DNA of 64,000 nt from positions 338,811-402,810 of the forward strand of contig NZ_JAHDTF010000002.1 in NCBI RefSeq assembly GCF_018531465.1, written 5' to 3'. This DNA comes from Sphaerisporangium fuscum (GTDB taxonomy: Bacteria > Actinomycetota > Actinomycetes > Streptosporangiales > Streptosporangiaceae). Each line of letters begins with the position of its first letter. The stretch's first letter is position 1. The position numbers and the translations under genes are program-made. The notes beneath the pieces are model-generated. The model was not told where the DNA came from, made no database searches, and was given only the letters and a program-made list of their open reading frames with translations. Below are positions 1 through 8,608 of this stretch, piece by piece.

Positions 1-459
1 GTGATCATGCTCACCGCGGCCGCCGAGCGCGCCGTCGTCCGGGAGGCCCTGCGGCGGGGCGTGGTGAACTACCTGGTCAAGCCGTTCTCGGAGGCGGACC
101 TCGCCGAGCGGCTGCGGGCGTACGCGCGCTTCCTCGGACAGCTCGGCGGCGACCAGACGCTCGACCAGGCGGAGATCGACCGCGCCGTACGGGTGCTGCA
201 CGAGGGCGACCGCGTCGAGGCGGCCGTCCCCAAGGGACGCTCCAGCCAGACCGCGCGCCTGGTGATCGAGGCCGTGCGCGACGCGGGAGAGCCGGTGACG
301 GCCACCGACGTGGCGGCACGACTCGGCCTGTCACGCGCCACGGCGCAGCGCTACCTGTCCGACCTCGCCGCCGACGGCCGGGTCACCGTGGGCCTCAGGT
401 ACGGCACCACCGGCCGTCCCGAACACCTCTACCGCTGGCCCACCTCGCCGGCGCGCTGA
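1..459 (+). CDS. Response regulator of the CitB/DcuR type, C-terminal part (5' end outside window)
   Basis: The frame is open from the first base, so the gene begins upstream of the window. What remains is the end of a receiver domain followed by a DNA-binding domain. The receiver part shows the MLTA strand and the LVKPF motif, whose lysine is conserved in phospho-acceptor domains. After a linker, residues of about 80-150 form a helix-turn-helix (VTATDVAARLGLSRATAQRYL) with a wing ending in GRPEHLYRW. This layout is typical of response regulators paired with citrate/C4-dicarboxylate sensor kinases. The partner kinase would lie upstream and is not visible. The gene converges with folD, with 8 bases between the two stop codons. 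The family call is confident; the ligand or target is unknown. Confidence 0.8.
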   Translation: MIMLTAAAERAVVREALRRGVVNYLVKPFSEADLAERLRAYARFLGQLGGDQTLDQAEIDRAVRVLHEGDRVEAAVPKGRSSQTARLVIEAVRDAGEPVTATDVAARLGLSRATAQRYLSDLAADGRVTVGLRYGTTGRPEHLYRWPTSPAR

Positions 460-467
460 ATCCCTCG

Positions 468-1319
468 TCAGCGGGCGTGGCCCTCGGCCGCCTCCACGAC
501 GTTGGTGAGAAGCATGGCGCGGGTCATCGGGCCGACGCCGCCGGGGTTCGGAGCGACGAAACCGGCCACCTCCCGTACCTCGGGCGCGACGTCGCCGGCC
601 AGCTTGCCGTCGACGCGGGAGACGCCCACGTCGAGGACGGCGGCGCCGGGCTTCACCATGTCGGCCGTGATCAGGCCCGGCACCCCGGCGGCCGCCACGA
701 CGATGTCGGCCTCCCGGATGCGGCCCGCGAGGTTCTGGGTGCCGGTGTGGCAGAGGGTGACGGTGGCGTTCTCGGTGCGGCGGGTGAGCAGCAGGCCGAG
801 CGGACGGCCCACCGTGATGCCGCGGCCGACCACCGCGACGTCGGCCCCCTTGATCGGCACGCCGTACTCCTGCAGGAGCACGACGATGCCGCGCGGCGTG
901 CACGGCAGCGGGGCCTCGACCATGTGGACCAGGCGGCCGAGGTTCACCGGGTGGAGGCCGTCGGCGTCCTTGGCGGGGTGCATGCGCTCGATCAGCGACT
1001 GCGCGTCGAGATGGCGGGGCAGCGGGAGCTGGATGATGTAGCCGGTGCACGCGGGGTCGGCGTTCAGCTCGTCGATCGCGGCCTCCACCTCGGCCTGGGT
1101 GGCCGTCTCGGGGAGATCCCTGCGGATCGAGGCGATGCCGACCTCCGCGCAGTCACGGTGCTTGCCCGCGACGTAAATCTGGCTCCCCGGGTCGTCGCCG
1201 ACCAGAATCGTGCCGAGGCCCGGGGTGATGCCCTGGGCGGCGAGCCTGCCGACCCGTTCCGCCAGGTCAGCCTTGATCTTCGCCGCGGTCGCCTTGCCAT
1301 CGAGAATCTGCGCGCTCAC
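468..1319 (-). CDS. folD: Bifunctional methylenetetrahydrofolate dehydrogenase / methenyltetrahydrofolate cyclohydrolase
   Basis: FolD interconverts 5,10-methylene-THF, 5,10-methenyl-THF and 10-formyl-THF in the cytoplasm and supplies the formyl donor used by PurN and PurH, encoded nearby. The protein shows the family signatures: the catalytic Lys region ([10 protein letters not shown]), the QLPLP motif, the [12 protein letters not shown] segment and the PGGVGPMT motif near the C terminus. I place the start at the GTG at 1319, giving [14 protein letters not shown], because FolD proteins normally begin just before this AQILDGK segment; an upstream ATG at 1337 in the same frame would add six atypical residues. 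The length of 283 aa is normal. Function is secure. Confidence 0.96.
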   Translation of the reverse strand: MSAQILDGKATAAKIKADLAERVGRLAAQGITPGLGTILVGDDPGSQIYVAGKHRDCAEVGIASIRRDLPETATQAEVEAAIDELNADPACTGYIIQLPLPRHLDAQSLIERMHPAKDADGLHPVNLGRLVHMVEAPLPCTPRGIVVLLQEYGVPIKGADVAVVGRGITVGRPLGLLLTRRTENATVTLCHTGTQNLAGRIREADIVVAAAGVPGLITADMVKPGAAVLDVGVSRVDGKLAGDVAPEVREVAGFVAPNPGGVGPMTRAMLLTNVVEAAEGHAR

Positions 1320-1371
1320 AGCTCGCCATCCTGCCATGTCCGGCCGGGCGGCAACGCCGTGAGGGGCTCTC

Positions 1372-2103
1372 TCAGTGGCAGGACGCCGCCGGCGGGGCGT
1401 CGTAGCGGTCGTGGTGGGGGAACTCGTTGACGTACTTCTGCCGGCCGAGCGGCGTCAGGTCGAGGTAGTTGTAGGTGGTCAGCAGGAGCTCCGGCCCCCG
1501 GCCGTAGGTCGAGTAGGTGTGGAAGACCCGCTCGCCGTCGCGCAGGAAGACGCTCAGACCGTGGCCGTCCTGCCCGTTCTGGGCGAAGAAGTGCAGGCCC
1601 TTGCGCTCCAGGGTGGCCTTGTCCATGTAGTTGTACTCGACCGGGGCGACGGCCTCGTCGTTGCTGGCGTGGAAGTCGTAGTTGAAGTCGCTCCCGTGGG
1701 AGGAGTACCAGGGCAGCGTCCAGCCCATGCGCCGCCGGAAGCGCTCGATGTCGGCCAGCGGGGCCCGCGAGACGAGCGCGAGGGTGGTGTCGCAGCTGTG
1801 CAGGTGGCGCGGCTCGCCGAAGTTGTCGACGAGGAACGAGCAGCTCGTGCATCCCTCAGCCGTGTCGTGGACCCACATGAAGTGGTAGACGATCAGCTGG
1901 CGGCGTCCCTCGAACAGGTCGCCCAGCCGCACGGCCCCGTCCGGCCCCGCGAACACGTAGTCCTTGTCGATCTCCACCATGGGCATGGCGCGCCGCCGCT
2001 CGCTGAGGGCGTCGCGGGCACGGGTCGCCTCCTTCTCCTGCACGAGCAACTCCGCCCGCGCCTTCAGCCACTCGTCGCGGGAAACGATCGGCGGTAACTC
2101 CAC
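1372..2103 (-). CDS. DUF899 family thioredoxin-like protein
   Basis: This 243-aa protein matches the DUF899 family of thioredoxin-fold proteins, often annotated as predicted dithiol-disulfide oxidoreductases. Typical features are the N-terminal [18 protein letters not shown] helix, the YHFMW strand, a CxxC pair in EGCTSCSF, the [13 protein letters not shown] block and the [11 protein letters not shown] segment near the end. The GTG start has an AGGAGGA Shine-Dalgarno sequence a few bases upstream. No substrate or partner is known to me, and the neighbours (folD, a TPR protein) give no clue. It probably acts in the cytoplasm, as no signal peptide or membrane segment is seen. The function is inferred from the fold only. 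Confidence 0.85.
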   Translation of the reverse strand: MELPPIVSRDEWLKARAELLVQEKEATRARDALSERRRAMPMVEIDKDYVFAGPDGAVRLGDLFEGRRQLIVYHFMWVHDTAEGCTSCSFLVDNFGEPRHLHSCDTTLALVSRAPLADIERFRRRMGWTLPWYSSHGSDFNYDFHASNDEAVAPVEYNYMDKATLERKGLHFFAQNGQDGHGLSVFLRDGERVFHTYSTYGRGPELLLTTYNYLDLTPLGRQKYVNEFPHHDRYDAPPAASCH

Positions 2104-2469
2104 CTGGTCCTCCTCTAGGAATGCGTCGCCCCCAACCTAGACGGCCTCCCCCGGCGGCGCTTCTTCCGGAAGCACCTGTCACCGCCGCGCCGGGGCCGGT
2201 CCAAGATGGCGCCGGCTCGGCATACCGGCGGGGCGTGTACATCATTTATCCCGGCAAAGCGCAACAGGTCCAGCACATAAATGGGGTGCGACAAAAATCG
2301 GTAACCTGGCCAGCCCGATTCTCCGGGCGAGAGAGGCGGTGAACAACCCGCCGACGCCCCCTCCTGTCACGGCGCCGCCCTGACACAGCCTCACCAGCGC
2401 TGACCGGCGGCTTGCTCGCCTCCTTGACAAGATTGACGGCTATACACGGCCTGTGTAGCATGCGATTTC
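2104..2469. other. Divergent intergenic region with AT-richer promoter segment
   Basis: This 366-base gap separates the DUF899 gene (leftward) from the TPR gene (rightward). I see no gene in it. Its middle and right part is less GC-rich than its surroundings, as expected for promoters on both strands. A sigma70-like promoter for the TPR gene is annotated separately at its right end. Confidence 0.5.
2433..2461 (+). promoter_or_regulatory. Sigma70-like promoter of the TPR gene
   Basis: A -35 hexamer TTGACG (2433-2438) and a -10 hexamer TAGCAT (2456-2461) are 17 bases apart. A second TTGACA lies just upstream at 2424-2429. The predicted start point, about seven bases after the -10, falls almost on the ATG at 2470, so the message may be leaderless. 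No Shine-Dalgarno sequence precedes that ATG, which agrees. Confidence 0.5.
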
Positions 2470-3585
2470 ATGCGGGCTGCGGAAAGCGGCATAGCTCATG
2501 AATTATTCGCCCTGGGAATTTCGTTCCGCCGGACGGGCGATCATCGCGCCGCATCCGACGCGCTCGTCGACGCCCTGGAGATTTTCCAGGAGCAGGAAGA
2601 CCCGCGAAGTCAGGCCGACACGCTCACCGAACTCGGATATGTGCGGTCCGTGGTCGGCGACATCGCCACGGGGATGCGCCATCTGAATCAGGCCGTCTCC
2701 GTTTACCGGGCCATCTGCTCACCGCTCGGCGAGGCCAGGGCGCTGGAAAAGCTGGGTACGGCGCAGCGCCTGGTCGGCGACTATTCCGCCGCTTTTCCGA
2801 ATTACGCCAGAGCGCTCCGGCTCTACCGCGAGGGCGACGACCGGGCCGGCGAGGCGAGCGTCAGGGCGAACCTCGGCGTCGCGCGGCACCGGACGGGCGA
2901 CTATCCGGCGGCGCTGGAGAGCCTCGCCCGGGCGCTGGCGCTGTTCCGTGAGACGGGGGACAGGGTCGGCGAGGGCCACGCGCTGCACAACATCGGCGTC
3001 GTCCAGGTGCTGCTCGGCCGCCACGCGCAGGCGTCCCGGGCGCTCACCACGGGCCTTTCGACGTTCCGCGAGGCCGGCAGCCGACTCGGCCAGGCCGACG
3101 TCCTCATCTGGCTCGGCGTCCTGGCGTACCGCTCGGGTGACCTCACGCTCGCGCGACGGCACCTGTCGGACGCGCTGGGCCTGGCGCGCGACGTCTCGTG
3201 CCGGGTCGACGAGGGCGACTGCCACCGGGAACTCGGCGTCGTGTGCCACCTGTCCGGCGACCACCGGGCGGCGTTCGGCCACTTCACGCAGGCCATCGAC
3301 ATCTTCCAGGACGTCGGCGACCGCCTCGGGCACGCCGAGACGCTCAACGGGCTCGGTCGCGCCCTGGCCGCCTCGGGCCGCCCGGACGAGGCGCTCGCCG
3401 CCCACCAGGACGCCCTCGACCTCGCTCTCGCGACAGGAAGCCCCCTGGAGGAGGCCCGCGCCCGTGCCGGCATGGGCCGCTCCCTGGCACTCGCCGGAGA
3501 CAGGGAAGCGGCCGCCGACCACATGAGCTGGGCTCTCAGCATCTACCGGGCTCTCGGCGTACCGGAGGCCGAAGAGCCGGCCTGA
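2470..3585 (+). CDS. Tetratricopeptide repeat protein
   Basis: The 371-aa product is almost entirely TPR repeats, about nine units of 40 residues with the spacing seen in the ABBA-like helices of actinobacterial regulators (repeated patterns such as GDYPAALESLARALALFRETGDRVGEGHAL). Similar arrays form the C-terminal part of AfsR/SARP and NB-ARC regulators, but here no DNA-binding or nucleotide-binding domain comes before them. It may therefore be a stand-alone scaffold or the remnant of a larger regulator. There is no signal peptide. The ATG has no Shine-Dalgarno sequence, and a promoter ends eight bases upstream, which suggests leaderless translation. The partner is unknown. The gene converges with purH across a terminator hairpin. 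Confidence 0.85.
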   Translation: MRAAESGIAHELFALGISFRRTGDHRAASDALVDALEIFQEQEDPRSQADTLTELGYVRSVVGDIATGMRHLNQAVSVYRAICSPLGEARALEKLGTAQRLVGDYSAAFPNYARALRLYREGDDRAGEASVRANLGVARHRTGDYPAALESLARALALFRETGDRVGEGHALHNIGVVQVLLGRHAQASRALTTGLSTFREAGSRLGQADVLIWLGVLAYRSGDLTLARRHLSDALGLARDVSCRVDEGDCHRELGVVCHLSGDHRAAFGHFTQAIDIFQDVGDRLGHAETLNGLGRALAASGRPDEALAAHQDALDLALATGSPLEEARARAGMGRSLALAGDREAAADHMSWALSIYRALGVPEAEEPA

Positions 3586-3606
3586 GGCCCCGCACGCGTC
3601 GGGGCC
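3586..3606. terminator. Bidirectional terminator hairpin between the TPR gene and purH
   Basis: A perfect 7-bp stem (GGCCCCG / CGGGGCC) with a 7-base loop sits right after the TPR stop codon and just before the purH stop codon on the other strand. There is no U-tract, as is common in high-GC actinobacteria. Confidence 0.5.
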
Positions 3607-3621
3607 CCGCTCATCGGTCGA

Positions 3622-5169
3622 TCAGTGGAAGAAGTGGCGGGTGCCGGTGAAGTAGAGGGTGATGCCGGCCTTGGCGGCCGCCGCGATGACCTCCTCGTCG
3701 CGGATCGACCCACCGGGCTCCACGACCGCCTTCACCCCGGCCTCGATGAGCACCTCGAGCCCGTCGGCGAAGGGGAAGTACGCGTCGGAGGCCGCCACGG
3801 AGCCCTGCGCGCGCTCCCCGGCCCGCGACACCGCCAGGCGCGCCGAGTCGACCCGGTTGACCTGCCCCATGCCGACGCCCACCGTCGCGCCGCCCTCGGC
3901 GAGCAGGATGGCGTTCGACTTCACCGAGCGGCAGGCCTTCCACGCGAACGCGAGGTCCGCCAGCACCTCCGGCGAGGCCGGCTCACCCGACTTGAGCTCC
4001 CACGCGGACGGGTCGTCGCCGGGCGCGTCCACCCGGTCGACCGTCTGCACCAGCAGGCCGCCGTCGATGCGGCGGTACTCCGCCGGGTTGGACGGGCCCG
4101 ACGGGCAGCGCAGCAGCCGGATGTTCTTCTTGGCGGTCAGGACGGCCAGCGCCTCCGGCGTGAACGACGGCGCGACCACGACCTCGGTGAAGATCGGGGC
4201 GATCTGGTCGGCGAGCTCCTCGGTCACCTCGCCGTTCACCGCGATCACTCCGCCGTAGGCCGAGACGGGGTCGCAGGCGTGGGCCTTGCGGTGGGCCTCG
4301 GCGACGTCCGCGCCGACCGCGAGGCCGCACGGGTTGGCGTGCTTGATGATCGCCACGGCCGGCTGCTCGAAGTCCCACGCGGCCCGCCAGGCGGCGTCGG
4401 CGTCGACGTAGTTGTTGTAGGACATCTCCTTGCCGTGCAGCTGCTCGGCGGCCGCCAGGCCGTCCTCGCCGCCGGTGTAGAGCGCCGCGCCCTGGTGGGG
4501 GTTCTCGCCGTACCGCAGGACGGCCCGGCGCTGCCAGGACGCGCCCATGAAGCCCGGCCAGGCCGAGTCCTCCTCGGGTGCGTAGACGTCGGTGAACCAC
4601 GAGGCCACGGCCGTGTCGTACGCGGCGGTGTGGGCGTAGGCCCGGGCGGCGAGGCGGCGGCGCTGCGGCTCGGTGAAACCGCCCTCCTCGACGGCCCTCA
4701 GCACCTCGCCGTACCCCGCCGGGTCGACGACGACGGCGACCGTGCCGTGGTTCTTGGCCGCCGCGCGGATCATCGCGGGCCCGCCGATGTCGATCTGCTC
4801 CACGCACTCGTCCTCGGACGCGCCCGAGGCCACGGTCTGCTGGAAGGGGTACAGGTTGACCACGACCAGCTGGAACGGCTCGATCTCGAGCTCTTCGAGC
4901 TGCTTGACGTGGGAAGGGTTGGACCCGTCGGCCAGCAGGCCCGCGTGCACGCGCGGGTGCAGGGTCTTGACCCGGCCGCCGAGGCACTCGGGAAAGCCCG
5001 TCAGCGACTCGACCGGGGTCACCGGCACGCCGAACGAGGCGATCTTCGACGCCGTGCCCCCCGTGGACACGATCTCGACGCCGGCGGCGTCCAGAGCCCG
5101 GGCCAGCTCCTCCAGCCCGGACTTGTCATATACCGTGATCAGCGCGCGCCGGATGGCGATGCGGGTCAC
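3622..5169 (-). CDS. purH: Bifunctional AICAR formyltransferase / IMP cyclohydrolase
   Basis: PurH carries out the last two steps of purine synthesis: formylation of AICAR with 10-formyl-THF, then ring closure to IMP. The 515-aa length is normal. The N-terminal cyclohydrolase domain shows [11 protein letters not shown] and STGGTA; the C-terminal transformylase domain has the YGENPHQ motif, IIKHANPCG with the catalytic Lys-His, and [10 protein letters not shown]. The GTG start at 5169 has AGGAG six bases upstream. It lies downstream of purN with a 62-base gap, so the two are likely one operon, and FolD nearby supplies the cofactor. Function is secure. Confidence 0.97.
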   Translation of the reverse strand: MTRIAIRRALITVYDKSGLEELARALDAAGVEIVSTGGTASKIASFGVPVTPVESLTGFPECLGGRVKTLHPRVHAGLLADGSNPSHVKQLEELEIEPFQLVVVNLYPFQQTVASGASEDECVEQIDIGGPAMIRAAAKNHGTVAVVVDPAGYGEVLRAVEEGGFTEPQRRRLAARAYAHTAAYDTAVASWFTDVYAPEEDSAWPGFMGASWQRRAVLRYGENPHQGAALYTGGEDGLAAAEQLHGKEMSYNNYVDADAAWRAAWDFEQPAVAIIKHANPCGLAVGADVAEAHRKAHACDPVSAYGGVIAVNGEVTEELADQIAPIFTEVVVAPSFTPEALAVLTAKKNIRLLRCPSGPSNPAEYRRIDGGLLVQTVDRVDAPGDDPSAWELKSGEPASPEVLADLAFAWKACRSVKSNAILLAEGGATVGVGMGQVNRVDSARLAVSRAGERAQGSVAASDAYFPFADGLEVLIEAGVKAVVEPGGSIRDEEVIAAAAKAGITLYFTGTRHFFH

Positions 5170-5231
5170 TTGGTGCTCCTCCCTGTGTCCGGACGACCGG
5201 CCTCGCCGGCGGTCCGGAGGTTGCGACTGGC

Positions 5232-5873
5232 TCAGAGACTCTCACGCGCCTGGACGTCCTGGTCCAGGCTCGGGCCGCCCAGCCGGACGTGGCGGCCGGT
5301 GACCGTCCAGCCGTCCCTCGCCATGCGCCCGACGACGTCGACGAGCAGGCGGCGCTCGACCGTCTTGATGCGCTCGTGGAGGGTGTGCTCGTCGTCTCCA
5401 TCGTGGACGTGCACGGCCTCCTGGGCGATGACCGGGCCGGTGTCCACCCCCGCGTCGACCAGATGCACCGTGCAGCCGGTCACCCGCACGCCGTAGGCCA
5501 GCGCGTCGGGGACGGCGTGTGCGCCCGGGAACGCCGGCAGCAGGGCGGGGTGGGTGTTGACCACCGTGAACGCCCGCAGCACATCGGGTCCGAGGATCTT
5601 CATGAAACCCGCGGAGACGACGAAATCGGGTTCGTGGCCCGCGATCGCCGCGTGAAGGGCCTGGTCCCAGGCCGCTCGCGTCGGGTAATCGGCTAGCTTG
5701 AGGACGAAGGTGGGAAGGCCCGCACGTTGCGCACGGGCGAGGCCCTCGATGCCGTCGCGGTCGGCACCGACCGCGACCACCCGGGCGCCGTACGCCGGGT
5801 CAGCGGCGGCGTCCAAAAGGGCCTGTAGGTTGGTCCCCGAACCGGAGACGAGGACCACGAGCCGAGCCGACAG
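5232..5873 (-). CDS. purN: Phosphoribosylglycinamide formyltransferase, probable CTG start
   Basis: PurN transfers the formyl group of 10-formyl-THF to GAR. The protein shows the family motifs [42 protein letters not shown] with the catalytic Asn and His, and [13 protein letters not shown]. The start is unusual. The first ordinary start codon in frame, a GTG at 5858, would cut off the LSARLV residues found in homologues and lies 22 bases from any Shine-Dalgarno sequence. A CTG at 5873 gives [13 protein letters not shown] and has a perfect AAGGAG seven bases upstream. I therefore use 5873 (213 aa). It leads the purN-purH pair. The function is secure; the start is inferred. Confidence 0.93.
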   Translation of the reverse strand: MSARLVVLVSGSGTNLQALLDAAADPAYGARVVAVGADRDGIEGLARAQRAGLPTFVLKLADYPTRAAWDQALHAAIAGHEPDFVVSAGFMKILGPDVLRAFTVVNTHPALLPAFPGAHAVPDALAYGVRVTGCTVHLVDAGVDTGPVIAQEAVHVHDGDDEHTLHERIKTVERRLLVDVVGRMARDGWTVTGRHVRLGGPSLDQDVQARESL

Positions 5874-5955
5874 GGCTGCACTCCTTCGGGGCGACGTTGA
5901 CGGTTACGGCTGTCAGCGTATCGGCCCGCCCGCTCCACGACGCAGAGGAGGTCAG

Positions 5956-6363
5956 GTGCTACCACCCGCGGAGACTTCCGTGGCCGAAGTCGGACGGCGG
6001 GCCCTGCTGCTCTCCATAGGCGCTCTGGCGCTGACCATGCTGTTGCCGGCGCTGGGCCTCGCCCTCGGCGTCTTCTCGATCGTCGTCAGCCTCCGGGCGT
6101 GGCGCCGCCTGACGCGCGGGCGCGGGTCGGTGGTCATGCCGGCCCTGGGCCTGCTGATCTCCGTCGCCGCGGTCGCGATCGGCGCCTCGGTGCTGTGGGT
6201 GCAGCTGTACTTCAGCGGCGAGCTGAGCGCCTACACCGAATGCATGAAGGGCGCCGGCACGAGCACCTCCCAGCAGGCCTGCGTCAGCCGGCTGGAGCAG
6301 TCGATCGAACACCGGCTGCCGTTCATGCCGAAGGGCAGCATCCGGCTGCCCATCGCCCCGTGA
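5956..6363 (+). CDS. Small membrane protein resembling DUF4190
   Basis: The 135-aa product has two hydrophobic stretches, near residues 16-42 (ALLLSIGALALTMLLPALG) and 58-80 (VMPALGLLISVAAVAIGAS). Then comes an outside segment with two cysteines (YTECMKGAG, QQACVSRL) that could form a disulfide. The pattern resembles DUF4190 proteins, whose function is unknown. The start is a GTG at 5956 with GAGGAG five bases upstream; longer readings of this frame run back into purN and are not credible. It lies 23 bases before the zinc-finger gene and is probably cotranscribed with it. Divergent to purN. Confidence 0.7.
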   Translation: MLPPAETSVAEVGRRALLLSIGALALTMLLPALGLALGVFSIVVSLRAWRRLTRGRGSVVMPALGLLISVAAVAIGASVLWVQLYFSGELSAYTECMKGAGTSTSQQACVSRLEQSIEHRLPFMPKGSIRLPIAP

Positions 6364-6386
6364 TCGTGAAGTTGCAAGGAGAGATC

Positions 6387-6683
6387 ATGAACGTCTGCAC
6401 CCACCTCGACGAGGTCCGCGACGTCGAGCCGCGCAGCGCCATCGGCTGCGAGGAGTGCCTGGCGTCGGGGTCGCGCTGGGTCCACCTGCGCACCTGCCTG
6501 ACCTGCGGGCACGTCGGCTGCTGCGACTCCTCCCCCAACCGGCACGCCACCAGGCACTACGCCACCGAGGGTCACCCGATCGCCGAGTCGTTCGAGCCCG
6601 GCGAGGACTGGGCGTGGTGCTACCCCGACGAGCTGCTGTTCGAGCCCTCCCCGAGCGGGCTGGGGGCGCGGGCCCACGTCTGA
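6387..6683 (+). CDS. UBP-type zinc finger protein
   Basis: This 98-aa protein is essentially one UBP-type (ubiquitin-specific-protease-like) zinc finger, a family common in actinobacteria. The metal ligands are visible as CTHL near the start, CEEC, CLTCGHVGCC and the histidines of RHATRHYATEGHPIAESF. In eukaryotes this domain binds the C-terminal tail of ubiquitin; bacteria of this group lack ubiquitin, so the bacterial role is unknown and could concern Pup or another tail, which is only speculation. Start ATG at 6387 with AAGGAGAG upstream. It converges with the PerM-like gene, six bases separating the stops. Confidence 0.9.
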   Translation: MNVCTHLDEVRDVEPRSAIGCEECLASGSRWVHLRTCLTCGHVGCCDSSPNRHATRHYATEGHPIAESFEPGEDWAWCYPDELLFEPSPSGLGARAHV

Positions 6684-6689
6684 GGCGCT

Positions 6690-8381
6690 TCAGCGGTCGC
6701 GGTCCCAGGCGTACGGGTCGAGGTAGATGACGTGCCCGCCGCGGTCGTCGGTCTCGTCCACGATGTCGCGGCGCGGCGGCCTCGGCTCCTCGCGCCGGCC
6801 TCCCCCGGCGCGTCCCTTCGCGCCGGCGGCCGTACGCTTGCCGCCGGGCGCCTTCCGGGGCGCCTTCGGGCCGCTGTCCGCGATCGTGTCGCCGACGGCC
6901 GACGCGTGCTCGTCCGCCCAGTCGGCGCGGATCGCCGGGATGGGCTGGGTGACGGCCTCCGTGGCGTCCATCCAGTGGCCCGGCAGGTCACGGCCGGAGA
7001 CCGGAGTGGCGAGCTTCACCTTGCTCGCCGCCTTGACGATGGCGTCGCCCGCCTTGCGCACGGGCGCGGCGGGCACGAGGGCACCGTGGAAGACCAGCCA
7101 CCAGTTGGCGAGCCCGGCGGAGATGCCGGCCGCCACGCCGACCTCCAGGGTGACCGAGAGCGCCACCTCCCAGGCGGACGGGCCGACGGCGGCCAGGCGC
7201 GCGCCCCCGAGCGGGCCCCCCGCCAGAGCGGCGAGCAGCCCCGCCGACAGGCCGGTGGCGAGGCCGCAGACGAACCCCCACAGCGGCGCCGACTCGAAAT
7301 GCGGAGTCGGGGCGACGCGGGCCACCACCACCCCGGCGACCGCGCCGGCGAGGAACGGCACGGCCAGTACGCTCATCATCCACGGTGAGGTGACCCCCGG
7401 CTCGGGCAGCGCCCCGAGGATCGGCAGCGCCGGGATGGTGCCGAGCTGGACGCCCGTGGGCGCCACGAGCGTGCCGGCGCCGAGGGCGAAGCCGGGGCCG
7501 CTGATGTACGCCAGGCCCCAGATCACGAAGTTGAAGAGGTAGAGACCCTCCACCAGCAGCAGCAGCGCCCCGCCGACGAACCCGGGCGCCAGCAGCTCCG
7601 ACAGCCGCTGGATCTGCCCGAAGTTGGCGACCACCGCGCCGAGCACCAGCACCAGCCCCCCGACGAGCAGGGTCGTCAGCGCGACGGCCGTACCGGCGAC
7701 CACCGAGCGCGGGCGCTCGGGAAGCAGCCGCAGCATCGAGCGCCAGGGGCCGATCGTCCGCGCCGTGGCCAGCGAACCGGCGAGGAACGCCAGCACGAGG
7801 TGGCTCGCCAGGGCCTCGCCGATGTACGGCTGGGTCACCTCGTTGCGTCCCACCAGCGCGATCACCCCGGCCAGCAGCGAGTAGGGGGCGGCGAGCGAGA
7901 TGCCCGCCTGGGCGATCAGGACGAGCTGGGCGCGGCGGCGGGCGTTGGCGAGGTCCTTGGTGCTGCCCTTCGGCAGCCGGGCCGGGAGCCGTAGCCGCAG
8001 GTCGGCGTCGCGGGCCATCCACATCGCCGCGCGGTACAGCAGGGCGGCGGGCAGCACCGTCAGGCCGAGCGGCAGCAGGCCGACGCGGCCTCCCGGGATC
8101 GCGAACCCCGCCTGGTGCGCGGCCAGCCACACCTGGCAGGCGGCGCGGAACACCCCGGGAATGCCCTGCCCGAACGCGCCGCGCGGCGCCGCGATCCAGC
8201 CGACCAGGGTGAGCGTGGTGAGGACGGCGAGACCGACGCCGAGGGTGCCGGCCGCCGCGAGCATCCCTGAGACGGGCAGCGGACGGCGCGCCTCGTCGTC
8301 GTCACCTCCGCTGCCCCCGATGGGGATGCGGCTGAAGACGGCACGGGGGGCCGTCCGGAGCTGGTCGAAAAGGGCCGTCAC
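6690..8381 (-). CDS. DUF6350 / PerM-like polytopic membrane protein
   Basis: The 563-aa product is a polytopic membrane protein with about nine to twelve hydrophobic segments and a cytoplasmic C-terminal tail of about 110 residues rich in basic and acidic runs (KAPRKAPGGKRTAAGAKG). It fits DUF6350, whose mycobacterial member PerM (Rv0955) supports cell division and sits beside purN, purH and sucCD in Mycobacterium tuberculosis. The same neighbours occur here, so orthology is likely from context plus membrane layout. The start is a GTG at 8381. Division function is inferred from the mycobacterial work, not shown by motifs. Confidence 0.75.
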   Translation of the reverse strand: MTALFDQLRTAPRAVFSRIPIGGSGGDDDEARRPLPVSGMLAAAGTLGVGLAVLTTLTLVGWIAAPRGAFGQGIPGVFRAACQVWLAAHQAGFAIPGGRVGLLPLGLTVLPAALLYRAAMWMARDADLRLRLPARLPKGSTKDLANARRRAQLVLIAQAGISLAAPYSLLAGVIALVGRNEVTQPYIGEALASHLVLAFLAGSLATARTIGPWRSMLRLLPERPRSVVAGTAVALTTLLVGGLVLVLGAVVANFGQIQRLSELLAPGFVGGALLLLVEGLYLFNFVIWGLAYISGPGFALGAGTLVAPTGVQLGTIPALPILGALPEPGVTSPWMMSVLAVPFLAGAVAGVVVARVAPTPHFESAPLWGFVCGLATGLSAGLLAALAGGPLGGARLAAVGPSAWEVALSVTLEVGVAAGISAGLANWWLVFHGALVPAAPVRKAGDAIVKAASKVKLATPVSGRDLPGHWMDATEAVTQPIPAIRADWADEHASAVGDTIADSGPKAPRKAPGGKRTAAGAKGRAGGGRREEPRPPRRDIVDETDDRGGHVIYLDPYAWDRDR

Positions 8382-8528
8382 AGTACTCGATGTTCTCAGG
8401 ATCGGCGCCCCGGACGGGGTTACCGGCCCCGCGTGTCGCCCCCTTTGCGCGGATCACCGGGCGATTTCCGGTGGACGCGGCAACCTCTGCGGGGGCTGCG
8501 GCGACCTGCCGGGGCTCGTCGCCGTTTC

Positions 8529-8548
8529 TGTACCTACTAGTATGTACA
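8529..8548. promoter_or_regulatory. TetR-type operator-like palindrome upstream of the bicupin gene
   Basis: A 20-bp palindrome centred on ACTAGT has arms TGTACCTACT and AGTATGTACA; only one base pair breaks the symmetry. It lies 61 bases before the bicupin ATG and in an otherwise GC-rich stretch, so it stands out. The form resembles TetR-family operators. No TetR gene is adjacent. Confidence 0.55.
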
Positions 8549-8608
8549 GCAACCGCTCGCAGCCCCGGGGCCCCTCGGGGTGGTCCACGAGAGTCAGGAA
8601 GCCGCGCA

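Noticed and set aside
5170..5231. Purine or folate riboswitch before purH or folD
   Set aside because: The purN-purH gap has only 62 bases and shows no conserved riboswitch core; the gap upstream of folD is also short.
3625..5496. Open plus-strand frame of about 620 codons antisense to purH
   Set aside because: Mirror of the purH codon pattern; no start signal and no recognisable domain. Similar shadows lie over pcrA (16509-18821) and the TagF fusion (57297-59972).
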